Source: UBA1447 sp964612185
GTDB taxonomy: Bacteria; Bacillota; Clostridia; Oscillospirales; Acutalibacteraceae
Assembly (NCBI GenBank): GCA_964612185.1
Contig: CAZTCR010000012.1
Coordinates: 1-64,000, forward strand
DNA length: 64,000 nt
Direction: 5' to 3'
Positions 52,942 to 61,816 of the stretch are shown here, in pieces. The notes beneath the pieces were generated by a model. The model made no database searches. It saw only the letters and a list, made by a program, of their open reading frames with translations, and had not been told where the DNA came from. The position numbers and the translations under genes were made by a program. Each line of letters begins with the position of its first letter. Position 1 is the first letter of the stretch.

Positions 52942-54783
52942 TTACTGGTCGTCCGGCACATCGGTAAAGTCGGCTTCCGTGTACCCGCCGGCATCACCGG
53001 CAGGCGGAGCGTCTTCGCCCGGGGCTTGGCCTGCCGCCCCTGCCGCTTCCGCGGCCTGTTTGTAAAGCCTTTCGGAAACTTCATAGAACTTTGCCTGCAA
53101 CTCTTCCTGACCGGATTTGATGAGGTTCATGTCCTCCCCCTTGAGGGCTTCTTTGAGTGACTCGATTTTTTCGTTGAGCGCTGACTTTTCATCGTCGGAG
53201 AATTTGTCGCCCTCTTCGCTGATGAGTTTTTCACACTGATAGACCATTTGGTCCGCGCCGTTGCGGGTATCGATATCCTCACGGCGCTGCTTGTCTTCCG
53301 CTGCGAACTGCTCCGCTTCACGCACAGCCTTTTCAACATCATCTTTGGACATATTGGTGGATGATGTGATGGAAATGGATTGTTCCTTGTTGGTGCCCAA
53401 GTCCTTCGCGTGTACATGCACGATGCCGTTGGCATCGATGTCGAAGGTCACTTCGATTTGCGGTGTGCCCCTTCTCGCGGGCATAATGCCGTCCAGGTGG
53501 AATACGCCGATGCTCTTGTTGTCCTTGGCGAACTCACGCTCACCTTGGAGCACATTGACTTCAACAGACGGTTGGTTATCCGCCGCGGTGGAGAAGATTT
53601 GGCTCTTTTTTACCGGTATGGTGGTGTTTCTTTCAATAATCTTGGTGCTGACCCCGCCGAGCGTTTCAATGCCGAGCGAGAGCGGCGTGACATCAAGCAG
53701 CAGCAGTCCTTTGACCTCGCCGCCGAGCACACCGGCCTGCAACGCGGCGCCGATAGCGACGCATTCGTCCGGGTTGATGCCCTGGAACGGTTCCATCCCC
53801 ATGAACTTTTTAACCGCCTCAAGCACTGCAGGTGTACGGGAAGAACCGCCGACCATCAGAACCTTATGAATATCAGAATTTTTCAAGCCGGAATCCGCCA
53901 TTGCCTGACGCACGGGCCCCATTGTTTTTTCCACAAGGTCTGCGGTCATTTCGTTAAACTTCGCCCTGGTGAGGGTCGTCTCCAAATGCCTGGGGCCGGA
54001 AGCGTCCGCCGTGATAAACGGCAGGTTGATGGTGGAAGTGGTCACGCCGGAAAGCTCGATTTTCGCCTTTTCCGCCGCTTCCTTGAGGCGTTGCATGGCC
54101 ATTTTATCGCCGCGCAGGTCAATGCCCTGCTCCTTTTTAAACTCGTCAGCAAGCCAGTCTATAATCCGCTGGTCAAAGTCGTCGCCGCCGAGCCTGTTAT
54201 TGCCGGCTGTCGCGAGCACTTCCTGCACGCCGTCGCCCATTTCGATGATGGAAACATCGAAGGTACCGCCGCCGAGGTCATAAACCATGACCTTTTGGTC
54301 GTTCTCTTTATCAATACCGTAAGATAGTGCTGCAGCGGTGGGTTCGTTGATGATTCGCTTGACTTCAAGCCCCGCGATTTTGCCCGCATCCTTGGTCGCC
54401 TGGCGCTGGGCATCTGTAAAGTACGCGGGAACGGTGATAACCGCCTCAGTCACTTTTTCACCGAGATACGCTTCCGCGTCGGTTTTCAGCTTGGTTAGAA
54501 TCATCGCCGAAATCTCCTGCGGGGTATACTTTTTGCCGTCGATGTTCACCTTGAATTCTGTACCCATCTGCCTTTTGATGGATGATATGGTTCTTTCCGG
54601 GTTGGTGATGGCCTGCCGTTTGGCAACCTGCCCCACCATACGCTCGCCGGTCTTGCCGAACGCGACGACGGACGGTGTGGTTCTTCCGCCCTCCGCGTTT
54701 GCAATAACAACCGGTTCGCCGCCTTCTATAACCGCTACGCATGAGTTTGTTGTGCCTAAATCAATTCCTATTACCTTTGCCAT
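52942..54783 (-). CDS. dnaK: Chaperone protein DnaK (Hsp70)
   Basis: The 613-residue Hsp70 has the ATPase domain (IGIDLGTTNSCVAV; DLGGGTFDVSI), the linker GLLLLDVTPLSLGIET, the substrate-binding domain and a helical lid. The C-terminal tail is acidic and glycine-rich and ends in FTDVPDDQ. AAGGAGG precedes the ATG. Part of hrcA-grpE-dnaK. Confidence 0.98.
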   Translation of the reverse strand: MAKVIGIDLGTTNSCVAVIEGGEPVVIANAEGGRTTPSVVAFGKTGERMVGQVAKRQAITNPERTISSIKRQMGTEFKVNIDGKKYTPQEISAMILTKLKTDAEAYLGEKVTEAVITVPAYFTDAQRQATKDAGKIAGLEVKRIINEPTAAALSYGIDKENDQKVMVYDLGGGTFDVSIIEMGDGVQEVLATAGNNRLGGDDFDQRIIDWLADEFKKEQGIDLRGDKMAMQRLKEAAEKAKIELSGVTTSTINLPFITADASGPRHLETTLTRAKFNEMTADLVEKTMGPVRQAMADSGLKNSDIHKVLMVGGSSRTPAVLEAVKKFMGMEPFQGINPDECVAIGAALQAGVLGGEVKGLLLLDVTPLSLGIETLGGVSTKIIERNTTIPVKKSQIFSTAADNQPSVEVNVLQGEREFAKDNKSIGVFHLDGIMPARRGTPQIEVTFDIDANGIVHVHAKDLGTNKEQSISITSSTNMSKDDVEKAVREAEQFAAEDKQRREDIDTRNGADQMVYQCEKLISEEGDKFSDDEKSALNEKIESLKEALKGEDMNLIKSGQEELQAKFYEVSERLYKQAAEAAGAAGQAPGEDAPPAGDAGGYTEADFTDVPDDQ

Positions 54784-54829
54784 TTCAATGTCCTCCTTAA
54801 ATTGTAAAAATATATATTATCTGCAGTTT

Positions 54830-55357
54830 TCAGTTTGCGACCGTTACTGTTGCGCTGCGAATAATCTTATCGCCGAGTTTGTATCCCTTGCTGATTACCT
54901 GTGCGATAGCATTTTCATCCAAATCTTCATCCTCAATGTGCATCACGGCATTGTGAAGGTTCGGGTCAAAATCCTCGCCGGGTTCGCCGAAGCATTCCAC
55001 ACCGAGTTTTGTGATGAATGCGGTAAATTGGTTGTAAATCATGCCAATGCCTTTTTTATACTCTTCCGCATTCGCGGCATCGGCGCTTTGCGCCCGTTCA
55101 AAGTTGTCAATCACCGGTAAAAGCTCTTTGACCACGGATGATTTTGACATACAATAGAGCTCTTCTTTTTCCCGCTGTGTGCGCTTGCGGAAGTTGTCAT
55201 ACTCCGCGGCAAGGCGTAAAAGCTGATCGTTCTTTTCGGCAAGTTGGTTTTCGAGTTCCTGTTCCCGCCCGGCCTTGTCCTTTTTTACCTTGTGGGTTTT
55301 TTCCTGCTCCGTGACCGGCTTGTCTTGCATATCGTCTTCTTTCCTACTCTTCGTCAT
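54830..55357 (-). CDS. grpE: Nucleotide exchange factor GrpE
   Basis: The 175-residue GrpE has a charged, coiled-coil N terminus (about 15-75; LRLAAEYDNFRKRT) and the C-terminal beta domain ending KGYKLGDKIIRSATVTVAN. It releases ADP from DnaK. The ATG at 55357 has GGAGG 8 bases upstream; a GTG three codons earlier overlaps that site. Confidence 0.96.
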   Translation of the reverse strand: MTKSRKEDDMQDKPVTEQEKTHKVKKDKAGREQELENQLAEKNDQLLRLAAEYDNFRKRTQREKEELYCMSKSSVVKELLPVIDNFERAQSADAANAEEYKKGIGMIYNQFTAFITKLGVECFGEPGEDFDPNLHNAVMHIEDEDLDENAIAQVISKGYKLGDKIIRSATVTVAN

Positions 55358-55391
55358 CGGCTGCACCTCCGTTTTTTCATTGTATTATTAT

Positions 55392-56417
55392 CTATTCTTC
55401 AAGCGCCTGCGTCAGCAGAGAACCGACCAAATCGGTTAAATACCGGACGCTGGGAATAAGCCTTGCGTAGTCGATTCTTGTGGGCCCGATGAGCCCGATA
55501 ACGCCGCCTTCTTTGAGCCCGACGGAATACCGCGCGAGGATGATGCTTGAATTTTCGAGCTGGCGGTATAAATTCTCTTTACCAATCATAATGTCCAGCT
55601 GGTTCTTGCTCGCGGATATCAAGCGGTTAAGAGGCTCTGATTTATTGAGAAAGTCCATTAACTCATGGGCATTGCCGCTGAATTCGCGGTGATTGAGCAG
55701 GTTGGACTGTCCGCCGAGCATGATTTCCGTTTCCTCCGCGTCCCGGGACAAGTCCGCAACCGTCGCGAGCAGCGGGAGCATAGCGAGCGCTTCGATACCA
55801 AGGGAGGCGGCAAGCGTTTGGAGCATAACGGTGTTCACATCGCGCACGGGGTAGCCTAAAAGTTTAGCGGCAGTCAGGTTGTAAAAAATCTCTATCATGG
55901 AGCCGCTCAACTCAAAATCAAGCCGGCAGACCCTGCTGCGGATAATCCCGCCGGATGTTAAGAGCACAATCATCGCCGTACGGGTTCCGATGGGGACAAT
56001 CTCAATGCGTTTAATCAAGACACTTTCGCCCTTGGGCATGGTGGACACGGCGGCGCAGTTGGTCAAATCCGCCAGCACTTCGCCTGCTTTTTCAAGCAGC
56101 CGCTCCGGGTCACCTTCTCCGGTGGACATGTCCGCCTCTATCTTCCTGCGCTGGGGGGCGTTCAACTCGTATTTGTTCATTAAATTATCAACATAATAGC
56201 GGTAACCGGAATGCGATGGTATTCTGCCCGCGGAGGTGTGGGGCTGCTCCAACAAACCCAGTGCCGATAGTTCCGACATCTCGTTGCGGATGGTTGCCGA
56301 CGACAGCGCAAGACCGAGTTTTTCCACAAGTCCCTTTGAGCCGACCGGCTCGCCCGTTTCAATATATTGTTCGATAATTGCCGCGAGAATTTTTTGTTTG
56401 CGTTCGCTTATTTCCAC
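55392..56417 (-). CDS. hrcA: Heat-inducible transcription repressor HrcA
   Basis: The 341-residue HrcA has an N-terminal winged helix (SERKQKILAAIIEQYI; SSATIRNEMSELSALGLL) and the HrcA core (HTSAGRIPSHSGYRYYVD). It represses the operon by binding CIRCE. The GTG at 56417 gives the family-typical start VEISERKQ with GGGG 7 bases upstream; a longer reading would run into the CIRCE site. Confidence 0.97.
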   Translation of the reverse strand: MEISERKQKILAAIIEQYIETGEPVGSKGLVEKLGLALSSATIRNEMSELSALGLLEQPHTSAGRIPSHSGYRYYVDNLMNKYELNAPQRRKIEADMSTGEGDPERLLEKAGEVLADLTNCAAVSTMPKGESVLIKRIEIVPIGTRTAMIVLLTSGGIIRSRVCRLDFELSGSMIEIFYNLTAAKLLGYPVRDVNTVMLQTLAASLGIEALAMLPLLATVADLSRDAEETEIMLGGQSNLLNHREFSGNAHELMDFLNKSEPLNRLISASKNQLDIMIGKENLYRQLENSSIILARYSVGLKEGGVIGLIGPTRIDYARLIPSVRYLTDLVGSLLTQALEE

Positions 56418-56452
56418 CAATTTCACCCCGTTTGCCGTTAGACTGCTAAAAA

Positions 56453-56479
56453 TTAGCACTCATTGCTTTCGAGTGCTAA
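56453..56479. promoter_or_regulatory. CIRCE operator of the heat-shock operon
   Basis: The sequence is a perfect TTAGCACTC-N9-GAGTGCTAA, 36 bases upstream of the hrcA start, directly after the promoter. It is the HrcA binding site. Confidence 0.98.
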
Positions 56480-56490
56480 GTTCTGTCTAT

Positions 56491-56519
56491 ACTATACAAC
56501 CTGAATTCATTTTTGTCAA
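56491..56519 (-). promoter_or_regulatory. Promoter of hrcA-grpE-dnaK
   Basis: TTGACA (56514-56519) and TATAGT (56491-56496) are 17 bases apart on the minus strand. The predicted start point lies between the -10 and the CIRCE repeat. Confidence 0.85.
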
Positions 56520-56571
56520 CAATTCAAATGTAAACACTTTGTTAATGATTGTTGGACAAATTGTGGCGGGA

Positions 56572-56784
56572 TGAACGATAGCAGAGCAATGGCTGAGCGG
56601 TTGTTGAACGATAGGTGAGCGGTAGGAGAAAATTTGCTGAGCAATAGGTGAGCAATATAGGAGCAATTGCTGAGAAGTTGTGGTACAACAGCGGAACAAT
56701 AGACGAGAAATCGTTCTCCCCTCGCAATCCTCGTTCTCCCATCGCTAACCCATTGCTCAGCCATTGTTAACCTATTGCTCACCC
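56572..56784. repeat. 11-bp palindromic repeat array C (between hemW and hrcA)
   Basis: The longest array, about 213 bases. Left-arm units include TGAACGATAGC, TGAGCGGTTGT, TGAACGATAGG, TGAGCGGTAGG and TGAGCAATAGG, with some irregular spacing. The centre is the palindrome GAGAAATCGTTCTC. Right-arm units, read on the minus strand, are TGAGCAATAGG, TTAACAATGGC, TGAGCAATGGG and TTAGCGATGGG. The TGA of the first right-arm unit is the hemW stop codon. The array lies between hemW and the hrcA promoter. Confidence 0.85.
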
Positions 56785-57915
56785 GTCGTTCAGCAGTTCC
56801 CCGATGATTTTATTGGATAAAAGGAACCCTTTCCGTGTAAGGTATATACCCTTTACATTTGAGTTCAGCAAGCCTTGTTCTTCAAAAACCTTCGCCCGCT
56901 CCCGCATCTGCTCGGGTATGCCGAAGCCATATCTTTCAAGGGTTTCGCGTTCTTTGAGCCCTTCATTCAGGCGCAGGCGCAGCATGGCGTATTCCTCAAA
57001 ACCGCCGCCCCCGCCGTCCGGCACAGGCTCACTGCCGCCGATAAAGCTTTTCAAGTCCCGCGGATAGTAAAATCGTTTCCCGTCAATGAAAGAATGGGCG
57101 GCGGGGCCGATGCCGAGATATTCCTCACAGCGCCAATACTTTAAATTGTGCCGGCTTTTCCATCCCGGGCGGGCGAAATTCGATATTTCGTATTGCATAA
57201 ACCCTGCCCGTTCGAGCGCTTCGACCGCTTGCAAATAAAAATCGCAAACCGCGTCCTCATCCGGCAGGTTCAGCCTTTCTTTTTGCGCGGCAAACGGCGT
57301 GCCGTCCTCAATTTTCAGCATATACGCGCTGACATGGGTGATACCGGCGGCGGCGCAGCAATCAATTGACCGCTGAAGACTGCCGGGCGTTTGCCCGGGT
57401 ATGCCGAGCATCAGGTCCAGCGAAATGTTTGTTATGCCGGCGGCTTTTGCTTTTTCGACTGCCTGCGCGGTGTCCGCGGCAACGCCCTTGCGCCCGAGCG
57501 CAGCCCGTTCCGTATCAACAGCGGACTGCAACCCCAAAGAAATACGGTTGACACCCGCTTGAGCAAGTTTTTCAAAATCAAAGAAGCTATCCCGCGCGCC
57601 GACATTGGACGGGTTACATTCAACCGTAATCTCCAACCCCGCATTCCGGCCATTGTTAAAGCTGCTTTTTGCTTGTTCAGCAAGCCCGGCGAGTCTTTCG
57701 GCACCGATGAGCGACGGCGTACCGCCGCCGAAGTACAGGGTGTCAAATGGTCTTTGGAGTTTTGTCCCCCAGGCGTGAATACCGGTCGAAACGGCTCTGT
57801 AGTAATTGTCCATTGTGCCCTCATCTGCGCAAACGGAGTAAAAATCGCAGTACGGGCATTTACCGGCACAAAACGGAATGTGGATGTATAAGCCGATGGG
57901 GCCGTTTCCACTCAT
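56779..57915 (-). CDS. hemW: Radical SAM heme chaperone HemW
   Basis: The 378-residue protein has the radical SAM cluster motif C16-C20-C23 (CAGKCPYC) after YIHIPF, then FGGGTPSL and the C-terminal HemW domain with LKYWRCEEYLGIGPAAHSF. HemW-type proteins insert heme; HemN oxidase activity is less likely because the extra N-terminal cysteine of HemN is absent. AGGAGG precedes the ATG. It is flanked by arrays C and D. Confidence 0.93.
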   Translation of the reverse strand: MSGNGPIGLYIHIPFCAGKCPYCDFYSVCADEGTMDNYYRAVSTGIHAWGTKLQRPFDTLYFGGGTPSLIGAERLAGLAEQAKSSFNNGRNAGLEITVECNPSNVGARDSFFDFEKLAQAGVNRISLGLQSAVDTERAALGRKGVAADTAQAVEKAKAAGITNISLDLMLGIPGQTPGSLQRSIDCCAAAGITHVSAYMLKIEDGTPFAAQKERLNLPDEDAVCDFYLQAVEALERAGFMQYEISNFARPGWKSRHNLKYWRCEEYLGIGPAAHSFIDGKRFYYPRDLKSFIGGSEPVPDGGGGGFEEYAMLRLRLNEGLKERETLERYGFGIPEQMRERAKVFEEQGLLNSNVKGIYLTRKGFLLSNKIIGELLNDG

Positions 57916-57940
57916 AACGGAATGCCTCCTATGTTATAGG

Positions 57941-58100
57941 TGAACAATAGGTGAGCGGTGGCTGAGCAGTTGCTGAGCAATAGCTGAGAAGTTGCTGAGC
58001 GGTTGTTGAGTAATTGTAAACCGATCGTTAACCTATCGTTCTCCCATCGTTAACCGATTGCTCACCTATTGCTAACCAATCGCTCACCTATTGCTCTGCC
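57941..58100. repeat. 11-bp palindromic repeat array D (upstream of hemW)
   Basis: The most regular array: 14 consecutive 11-base units without a gap. Seven units run forward on the plus strand (TGAACAATAGG, TGAGCGGTGGC, TGAGCAGTTGC, TGAGCAATAGC, TGAGAAGTTGC, TGAGCGGTTGT, TGAGTAATTGT), and seven run in reverse (from TAACCTATCGT to TCACCTATTGC). The arms can pair over some 75 bases with scattered mismatches and G-U pairs. It lies between the GPH terminator and the hemW ribosome binding site. Confidence 0.92.
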
Positions 58101-58115
58101 GCCCGCGCAGATATG

Positions 58116-58137
58116 AAAAGGCGGGCAACCGCCCGCC
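58116..58137 (-). terminator. Terminator of the second GPH transporter gene
   Basis: GGCGGGC and GCCCGCC pair around a 4-base loop, followed on the minus strand by TTTT. It lies between the stop codon and array D. Confidence 0.75.
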
Positions 58138-58155
58138 CCGAATAGCTTTTCAGAA

Positions 58156-59700
58156 TCAAACTTCTGCGGTAACCGCCGGTTCGTCCGGTTTGCCTGTTTC
58201 ACCCGTTGACAGCACCTTTTGCGCAGATGCTCTGCGCGCGAGGAGTTCTTCATACATTTTTTCGCGTTTTTCCCCGCCGAGGTCATAAAAGAATTTTGGG
58301 ATAAGCCCGAGGCTGCCGGTGACAATCGGGATAATGGTCGTCATCGCGAAAAGGTAATATTTTGTCCTGTCTGTTTGGGTACCGACTTTTTTACCCTGTT
58401 CATAGCCGATTTTTTTCATCAATATCGGTTTAATGGTACCGCTGATGGTACCGACCAATTTGGTGGCGAGCCCCCTCGCGGTGCTCGTCATCCCTTCTGT
58501 TCTGTAGCCGTTCTTCCATTCGCAATAATCCATCGCCTCGTTGGACATTTCAACAGGAATCACCTTGCGGATACCGTACACGGACATCGCCAGCGTTTCC
58601 TGCGCCATCAAGACCGGTATCATGTACTTCGGTTTGTTGTACCAGCCTTTCGGTCCGATTCCGCCAATGGAACCCAGCAGAAAAACACCGATATTCAAAA
58701 AGTCACCGAAGTTGCCCCCGGCAATCCAAAGGAACTTGGTGGAAAACTTTTTTCTCATCCAGGTCACATACGCGTAACTCGCGTTTGACACAAACCCGCC
58801 GGGGATACCCACAATGTTTTTGATGGAAGCGGAACCCAGCACATCAATCAGGTAATTGTTCATGCCCGCGCTGATGGAGAACGCCCCGAGGAAATCCGAC
58901 AGCGTCATGAGCAGAATCGGTTTGTTGTTGAGAATGGAACGGAAACCGTCCATGATACTTGGGCGCTCCACCGACTGCAGAACCCGTTCCCTCGTGACAA
59001 CGAAGAAGAAAAGAGCCATCACGCCGCCTGTGATTGTTGTAATTAAGCCCATGGAAATATAAGCGGTTGCCAGCTTCATTTTGATCATATCATGGTTGAT
59101 GAGGTCTATCATCAAACCCATGGCAATTTCCGGCAATTTTTCAACAAATCCGGAAAAAAAGTTTGCCTTGGTAATCAGCCGTGTTCTGTCTAAAGGATGC
59201 GGTGTGATGGTGGCAAGCATCCCGCTCACAGATACGCCCCTGAAGGTTCCCGCCCCTTCGCGGATGAGCGCGAGCGCCAGCCATACGGCGAATTTGGTAA
59301 CATCCATGCCGCCTTTGTTGGGGAAAATGACAGGCATCAGCCAATAAATACAGGTGCCCAAAGTGCCGGGTATCGCCAGTATGATGAGATAGGGCTTGAA
59401 TTTCCCCCAGCGTGTTCTGGTTTTGTCAACAATAACGCCCGTGAAGGTATCGTTGACGACATCCCAAATTGTGTTGATAAAATTGACAATAGCGAGATAA
59501 TAAAAATCAATATGCAACACATCAAAAATAAAGCGTTCCGCATAGAGATTGATGTTAAAACTGTTCGATACATCGAACAATACATAGGCCATCGTTTCCC
59601 TGGAACCGACATACCGCCGGTTCTGGTAGACCAGTTTGGTCTGCCCTTCCTGAGCCATGCTGTTAACCAACCCTTTCTGTCTTTTGCGGAGTCCCCGCAT
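58156..59700 (-). CDS. GPH-type sugar transporter (MFS), second copy
   Basis: The 514-residue polytopic protein has GPH features such as NTIWDVVNDTFTGVIVDKTRTRWGKFKPY after the second helix, here complete, and EWKNGYRTEGM late in the second half, a GPH hallmark. It is only distantly similar to the other GPH protein of this window. It begins 14 bases after lepA and is probably read from the lepA promoter. An ATG at 59658 (MAQEGQTKLVY) is an alternative start. Substrate unknown. Confidence 0.85.
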   Translation of the reverse strand: MRGLRKRQKGLVNSMAQEGQTKLVYQNRRYVGSRETMAYVLFDVSNSFNINLYAERFIFDVLHIDFYYLAIVNFINTIWDVVNDTFTGVIVDKTRTRWGKFKPYLIILAIPGTLGTCIYWLMPVIFPNKGGMDVTKFAVWLALALIREGAGTFRGVSVSGMLATITPHPLDRTRLITKANFFSGFVEKLPEIAMGLMIDLINHDMIKMKLATAYISMGLITTITGGVMALFFFVVTRERVLQSVERPSIMDGFRSILNNKPILLMTLSDFLGAFSISAGMNNYLIDVLGSASIKNIVGIPGGFVSNASYAYVTWMRKKFSTKFLWIAGGNFGDFLNIGVFLLGSIGGIGPKGWYNKPKYMIPVLMAQETLAMSVYGIRKVIPVEMSNEAMDYCEWKNGYRTEGMTSTARGLATKLVGTISGTIKPILMKKIGYEQGKKVGTQTDRTKYYLFAMTTIIPIVTGSLGLIPKFFYDLGGEKREKMYEELLARRASAQKVLSTGETGKPDEPAVTAEV

Positions 59701-59714
59701 AATTTTTCTCGTCT

Positions 59715-61526
59715 TTAATTATCATCGAGCTTGAGCACAGCCATGAATGCTTCCTGCGGAACTTCGACCGAACCGAACTGGCGCATGCGCTTTTTGCCCT
59801 CTTTTTGCTTTTCCAGCAGTTTTTTCTTGCGGGTAATGTCACCGCCGTAGCATTTGGCCAGCACATCCTTGCGCATCGCCTTGACCGTTTCACGCGCGAT
59901 CACCTTGCCGCCGATGGCCACCTGAATAGGTATTTCAAACATCTGGCGGGGGATGTTATCCTTGAGCCGTTCCGCAATCCGCCTCGCGCGGGGATAGGAT
60001 TTGTCGGCATGGATGATAAAGGACAGCGCGTCAATCACATCGCCGTTCATCATTACATCGAGCTTGACCAGGTTGGACTTGCGGTAATCGGTTAATTCAT
60101 AATCGAAGGAGGCATAGCCCTTTGTGCGGGATTTTAAGGAATCGAAAAAGTCATAGATAATCTCATTGAGCGGGAGTTCATAATGGATATCCACACGGTC
60201 GGAGGTTACATAGGTCATGTCCTTAAAAATACCGCGGCGATCCTGGCACAAATCCATGATAGCGCCGACATATTCCGACGGTGAAAAGATGTGCGACGAA
60301 GTGAACGGCTCCTCGCTGAAAGCGATGCGGGCGGGGTCGGGGTAGTGGGTGGGGTTGTCAATTTCCACCACGGTATCGTCCGACAAATGGATTTTATAGA
60401 TAACGCTCGGAATAGTCGTTATCAAATCAAGGTCATATTCCCGCTCCAAGCGTTCCTGCACAATTTCAAGATGCAGCAGCCCCAAAAAGCCGCAGCGGAA
60501 ACCGAAGCCGAGCACACCGGAGGTTTCCGGTTCGTAAGATAAAGCGGCATCGTTGAGCTGCAGTTTTTCCAATGCTTCGCGCAGGTTGCCGTAGTCCGCG
60601 CCGTCCGCCGGGTAAATGCCGCAGAACACCATCGGGTTCACCTTGCGGTAACCGTGCAGCGCTTCCTTCGCGGGATTCGCGGCCAGGGTAACGGTATCGC
60701 CTACGCGGGCTTCGTTGACGGTTTTGATGGAGGCGGAAATATAGCCGACCTCGCCGGCAGCCAGCTCGTCCGCGGGTTCCATGCGCGTTGCCCGCATATA
60801 ACCGACTTCAACAACGCTGAACTGCGCGCCGGTCGCCATCATGTTCATGATGTCTCCGGCTTTTATTTTGCCATCCATCACCCGCACATAGACGATAACG
60901 CCTTTGTAGCTGTCATACACAGAGTCAAACACCAGCGCGCGCAGCGGCGCGTTACTGTCGCCTTTCGGCGCGGGAATGTCCGCGATAATCCGGTCCAGCA
61001 CCTGTGCCACATTTTCGCCTGTTTTCGCGGAAACGCGCGGCGCATTGGAACAGTCGAGCCCGATGATATCCTCCACCTCGGCAGCCACCCGGTCCGGCTC
61101 TGCGGCAGGTAAATCGATTTTATTGATGACCGGCACCAGTTCCAAATCGTGGTCCAACGCCAGGTAGGTGTTGGCGAGCGTCTGTGCCTCAATGCCCTGG
61201 GAAGCGTCAATCACCAGCACAGCGCCCTCGCACGCGGCAAGCGAGCGCGATACCTCATAGGTAAAGTCCACATGACCCGGCGTGTCGATTAAATTCAGGG
61301 CATATTCCTGCCCGTCTTTCGCCTTGTAATTGAGTTTGACGGCACGCGCCTTGATGGTGATGCCGCGCTCGCGCTCAAGGTCCATATTGTCCAACAGCTG
61401 CGTGGTCATGTCCCTGCGCGCGACGGATTCCGTCAGCTCTAAAAGCCTGTCCGCAAGGGTGGACTTGCCGTGGTCAATATGGGCGATGATGCAAAAATTC
61501 CGGATATTTTCCTTGGGAAAGGACAA
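59715..61526 (-). CDS. lepA: Elongation factor 4 (LepA)
   Basis: The 603-residue GTPase has P-loop AHIDHGKSTLADRL, G3 DTPGHVDF and G4 NKIDLPAA, and the LepA-specific C-terminal domain with DVLAKCYGGDITRKKKLLEKQ split across its end. It back-translocates ribosomes under stress. The start is TTG with GGAGG 8 bases upstream, unusual for this gene. Its predicted leader is almost entirely array E. Confidence 0.97.
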   Translation of the reverse strand: MSFPKENIRNFCIIAHIDHGKSTLADRLLELTESVARRDMTTQLLDNMDLERERGITIKARAVKLNYKAKDGQEYALNLIDTPGHVDFTYEVSRSLAACEGAVLVIDASQGIEAQTLANTYLALDHDLELVPVINKIDLPAAEPDRVAAEVEDIIGLDCSNAPRVSAKTGENVAQVLDRIIADIPAPKGDSNAPLRALVFDSVYDSYKGVIVYVRVMDGKIKAGDIMNMMATGAQFSVVEVGYMRATRMEPADELAAGEVGYISASIKTVNEARVGDTVTLAANPAKEALHGYRKVNPMVFCGIYPADGADYGNLREALEKLQLNDAALSYEPETSGVLGFGFRCGFLGLLHLEIVQERLEREYDLDLITTIPSVIYKIHLSDDTVVEIDNPTHYPDPARIAFSEEPFTSSHIFSPSEYVGAIMDLCQDRRGIFKDMTYVTSDRVDIHYELPLNEIIYDFFDSLKSRTKGYASFDYELTDYRKSNLVKLDVMMNGDVIDALSFIIHADKSYPRARRIAERLKDNIPRQMFEIPIQVAIGGKVIARETVKAMRKDVLAKCYGGDITRKKKLLEKQKEGKKRMRQFGSVEVPQEAFMAVLKLDDN

Positions 61527-61559
61527 TGTTTTCGCCTCCGCTTGTGGAATGTTGAAAGG

Positions 61560-61702
61560 TTAGCGATGGGTTAGCAATAGCTGAGCAATAGGTTAACAAT
61601 GGCTGAGCAATGGGTTAGCGATAGGAGAACGGGGTTAAAGATTGTGAATCACTGGTTAACGATTGCTCAACAACTGCTCAGCAATCGCTCTGCTATTGTA
61701 CT
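61560..61702. repeat. 11-bp palindromic repeat array E (lepA leader)
   Basis: Six forward units on the plus strand (TTAGCGATGGG, TTAGCAATAGC, TGAGCAATAGG, TTAACAATGGC, TGAGCAATGGG, TTAGCGATAGG), an irregular centre (about 61626-61655), and four reverse units (TTAACGATTGC, TCAACAACTGC, TCAGCAATCGC, TCTGCTATTGT). The lepA -10 box ends at 61705, so the array starts at the predicted transcription start and ends 34 bases before the lepA start codon. Confidence 0.9.
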
Positions 61703-61704
61703 GT

Positions 61705-61733
61705 ATTATAATTTATATTAATATCCGAGTCAA
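61705..61733 (-). promoter_or_regulatory. Promoter of lepA
   Basis: TTGACT (61728-61733) and TATAAT (61705-61710) are 17 bases apart on the minus strand. The start point is predicted near 61698, inside array E. Confidence 0.85.
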
Positions 61734-61752
61734 TAGAAACGCGCCCCGCCGC

Positions 61753-61781
61753 TTGCATATGCCGGGATAGAACGGTATAAT
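61753..61781 (+). promoter_or_regulatory. Promoter of the sugar epimerase gene
   Basis: TTGCAT (61753-61758) and TATAAT (61776-61781) are 17 bases apart, 36 bases ahead of the ATG. It is divergent from the lepA promoter. Confidence 0.75.
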
Positions 61782-61816
61782 TTAGTCGTGATATCTAACC
61801 AAAAGGAAATGATGAA

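Noticed and set aside
53380..55120. Long reading frames antisense to dnaK and grpE
   Set aside because: Antisense frames in dnaK are a known artefact of its codon pattern. No ribosome binding sites.
56487..56782. Open reading frames of 60-90 codons across array C on the minus strand
   Set aside because: They are open only because the complement of the repeat unit lacks stop codons. There is no ribosome binding site and composition is repetitive.
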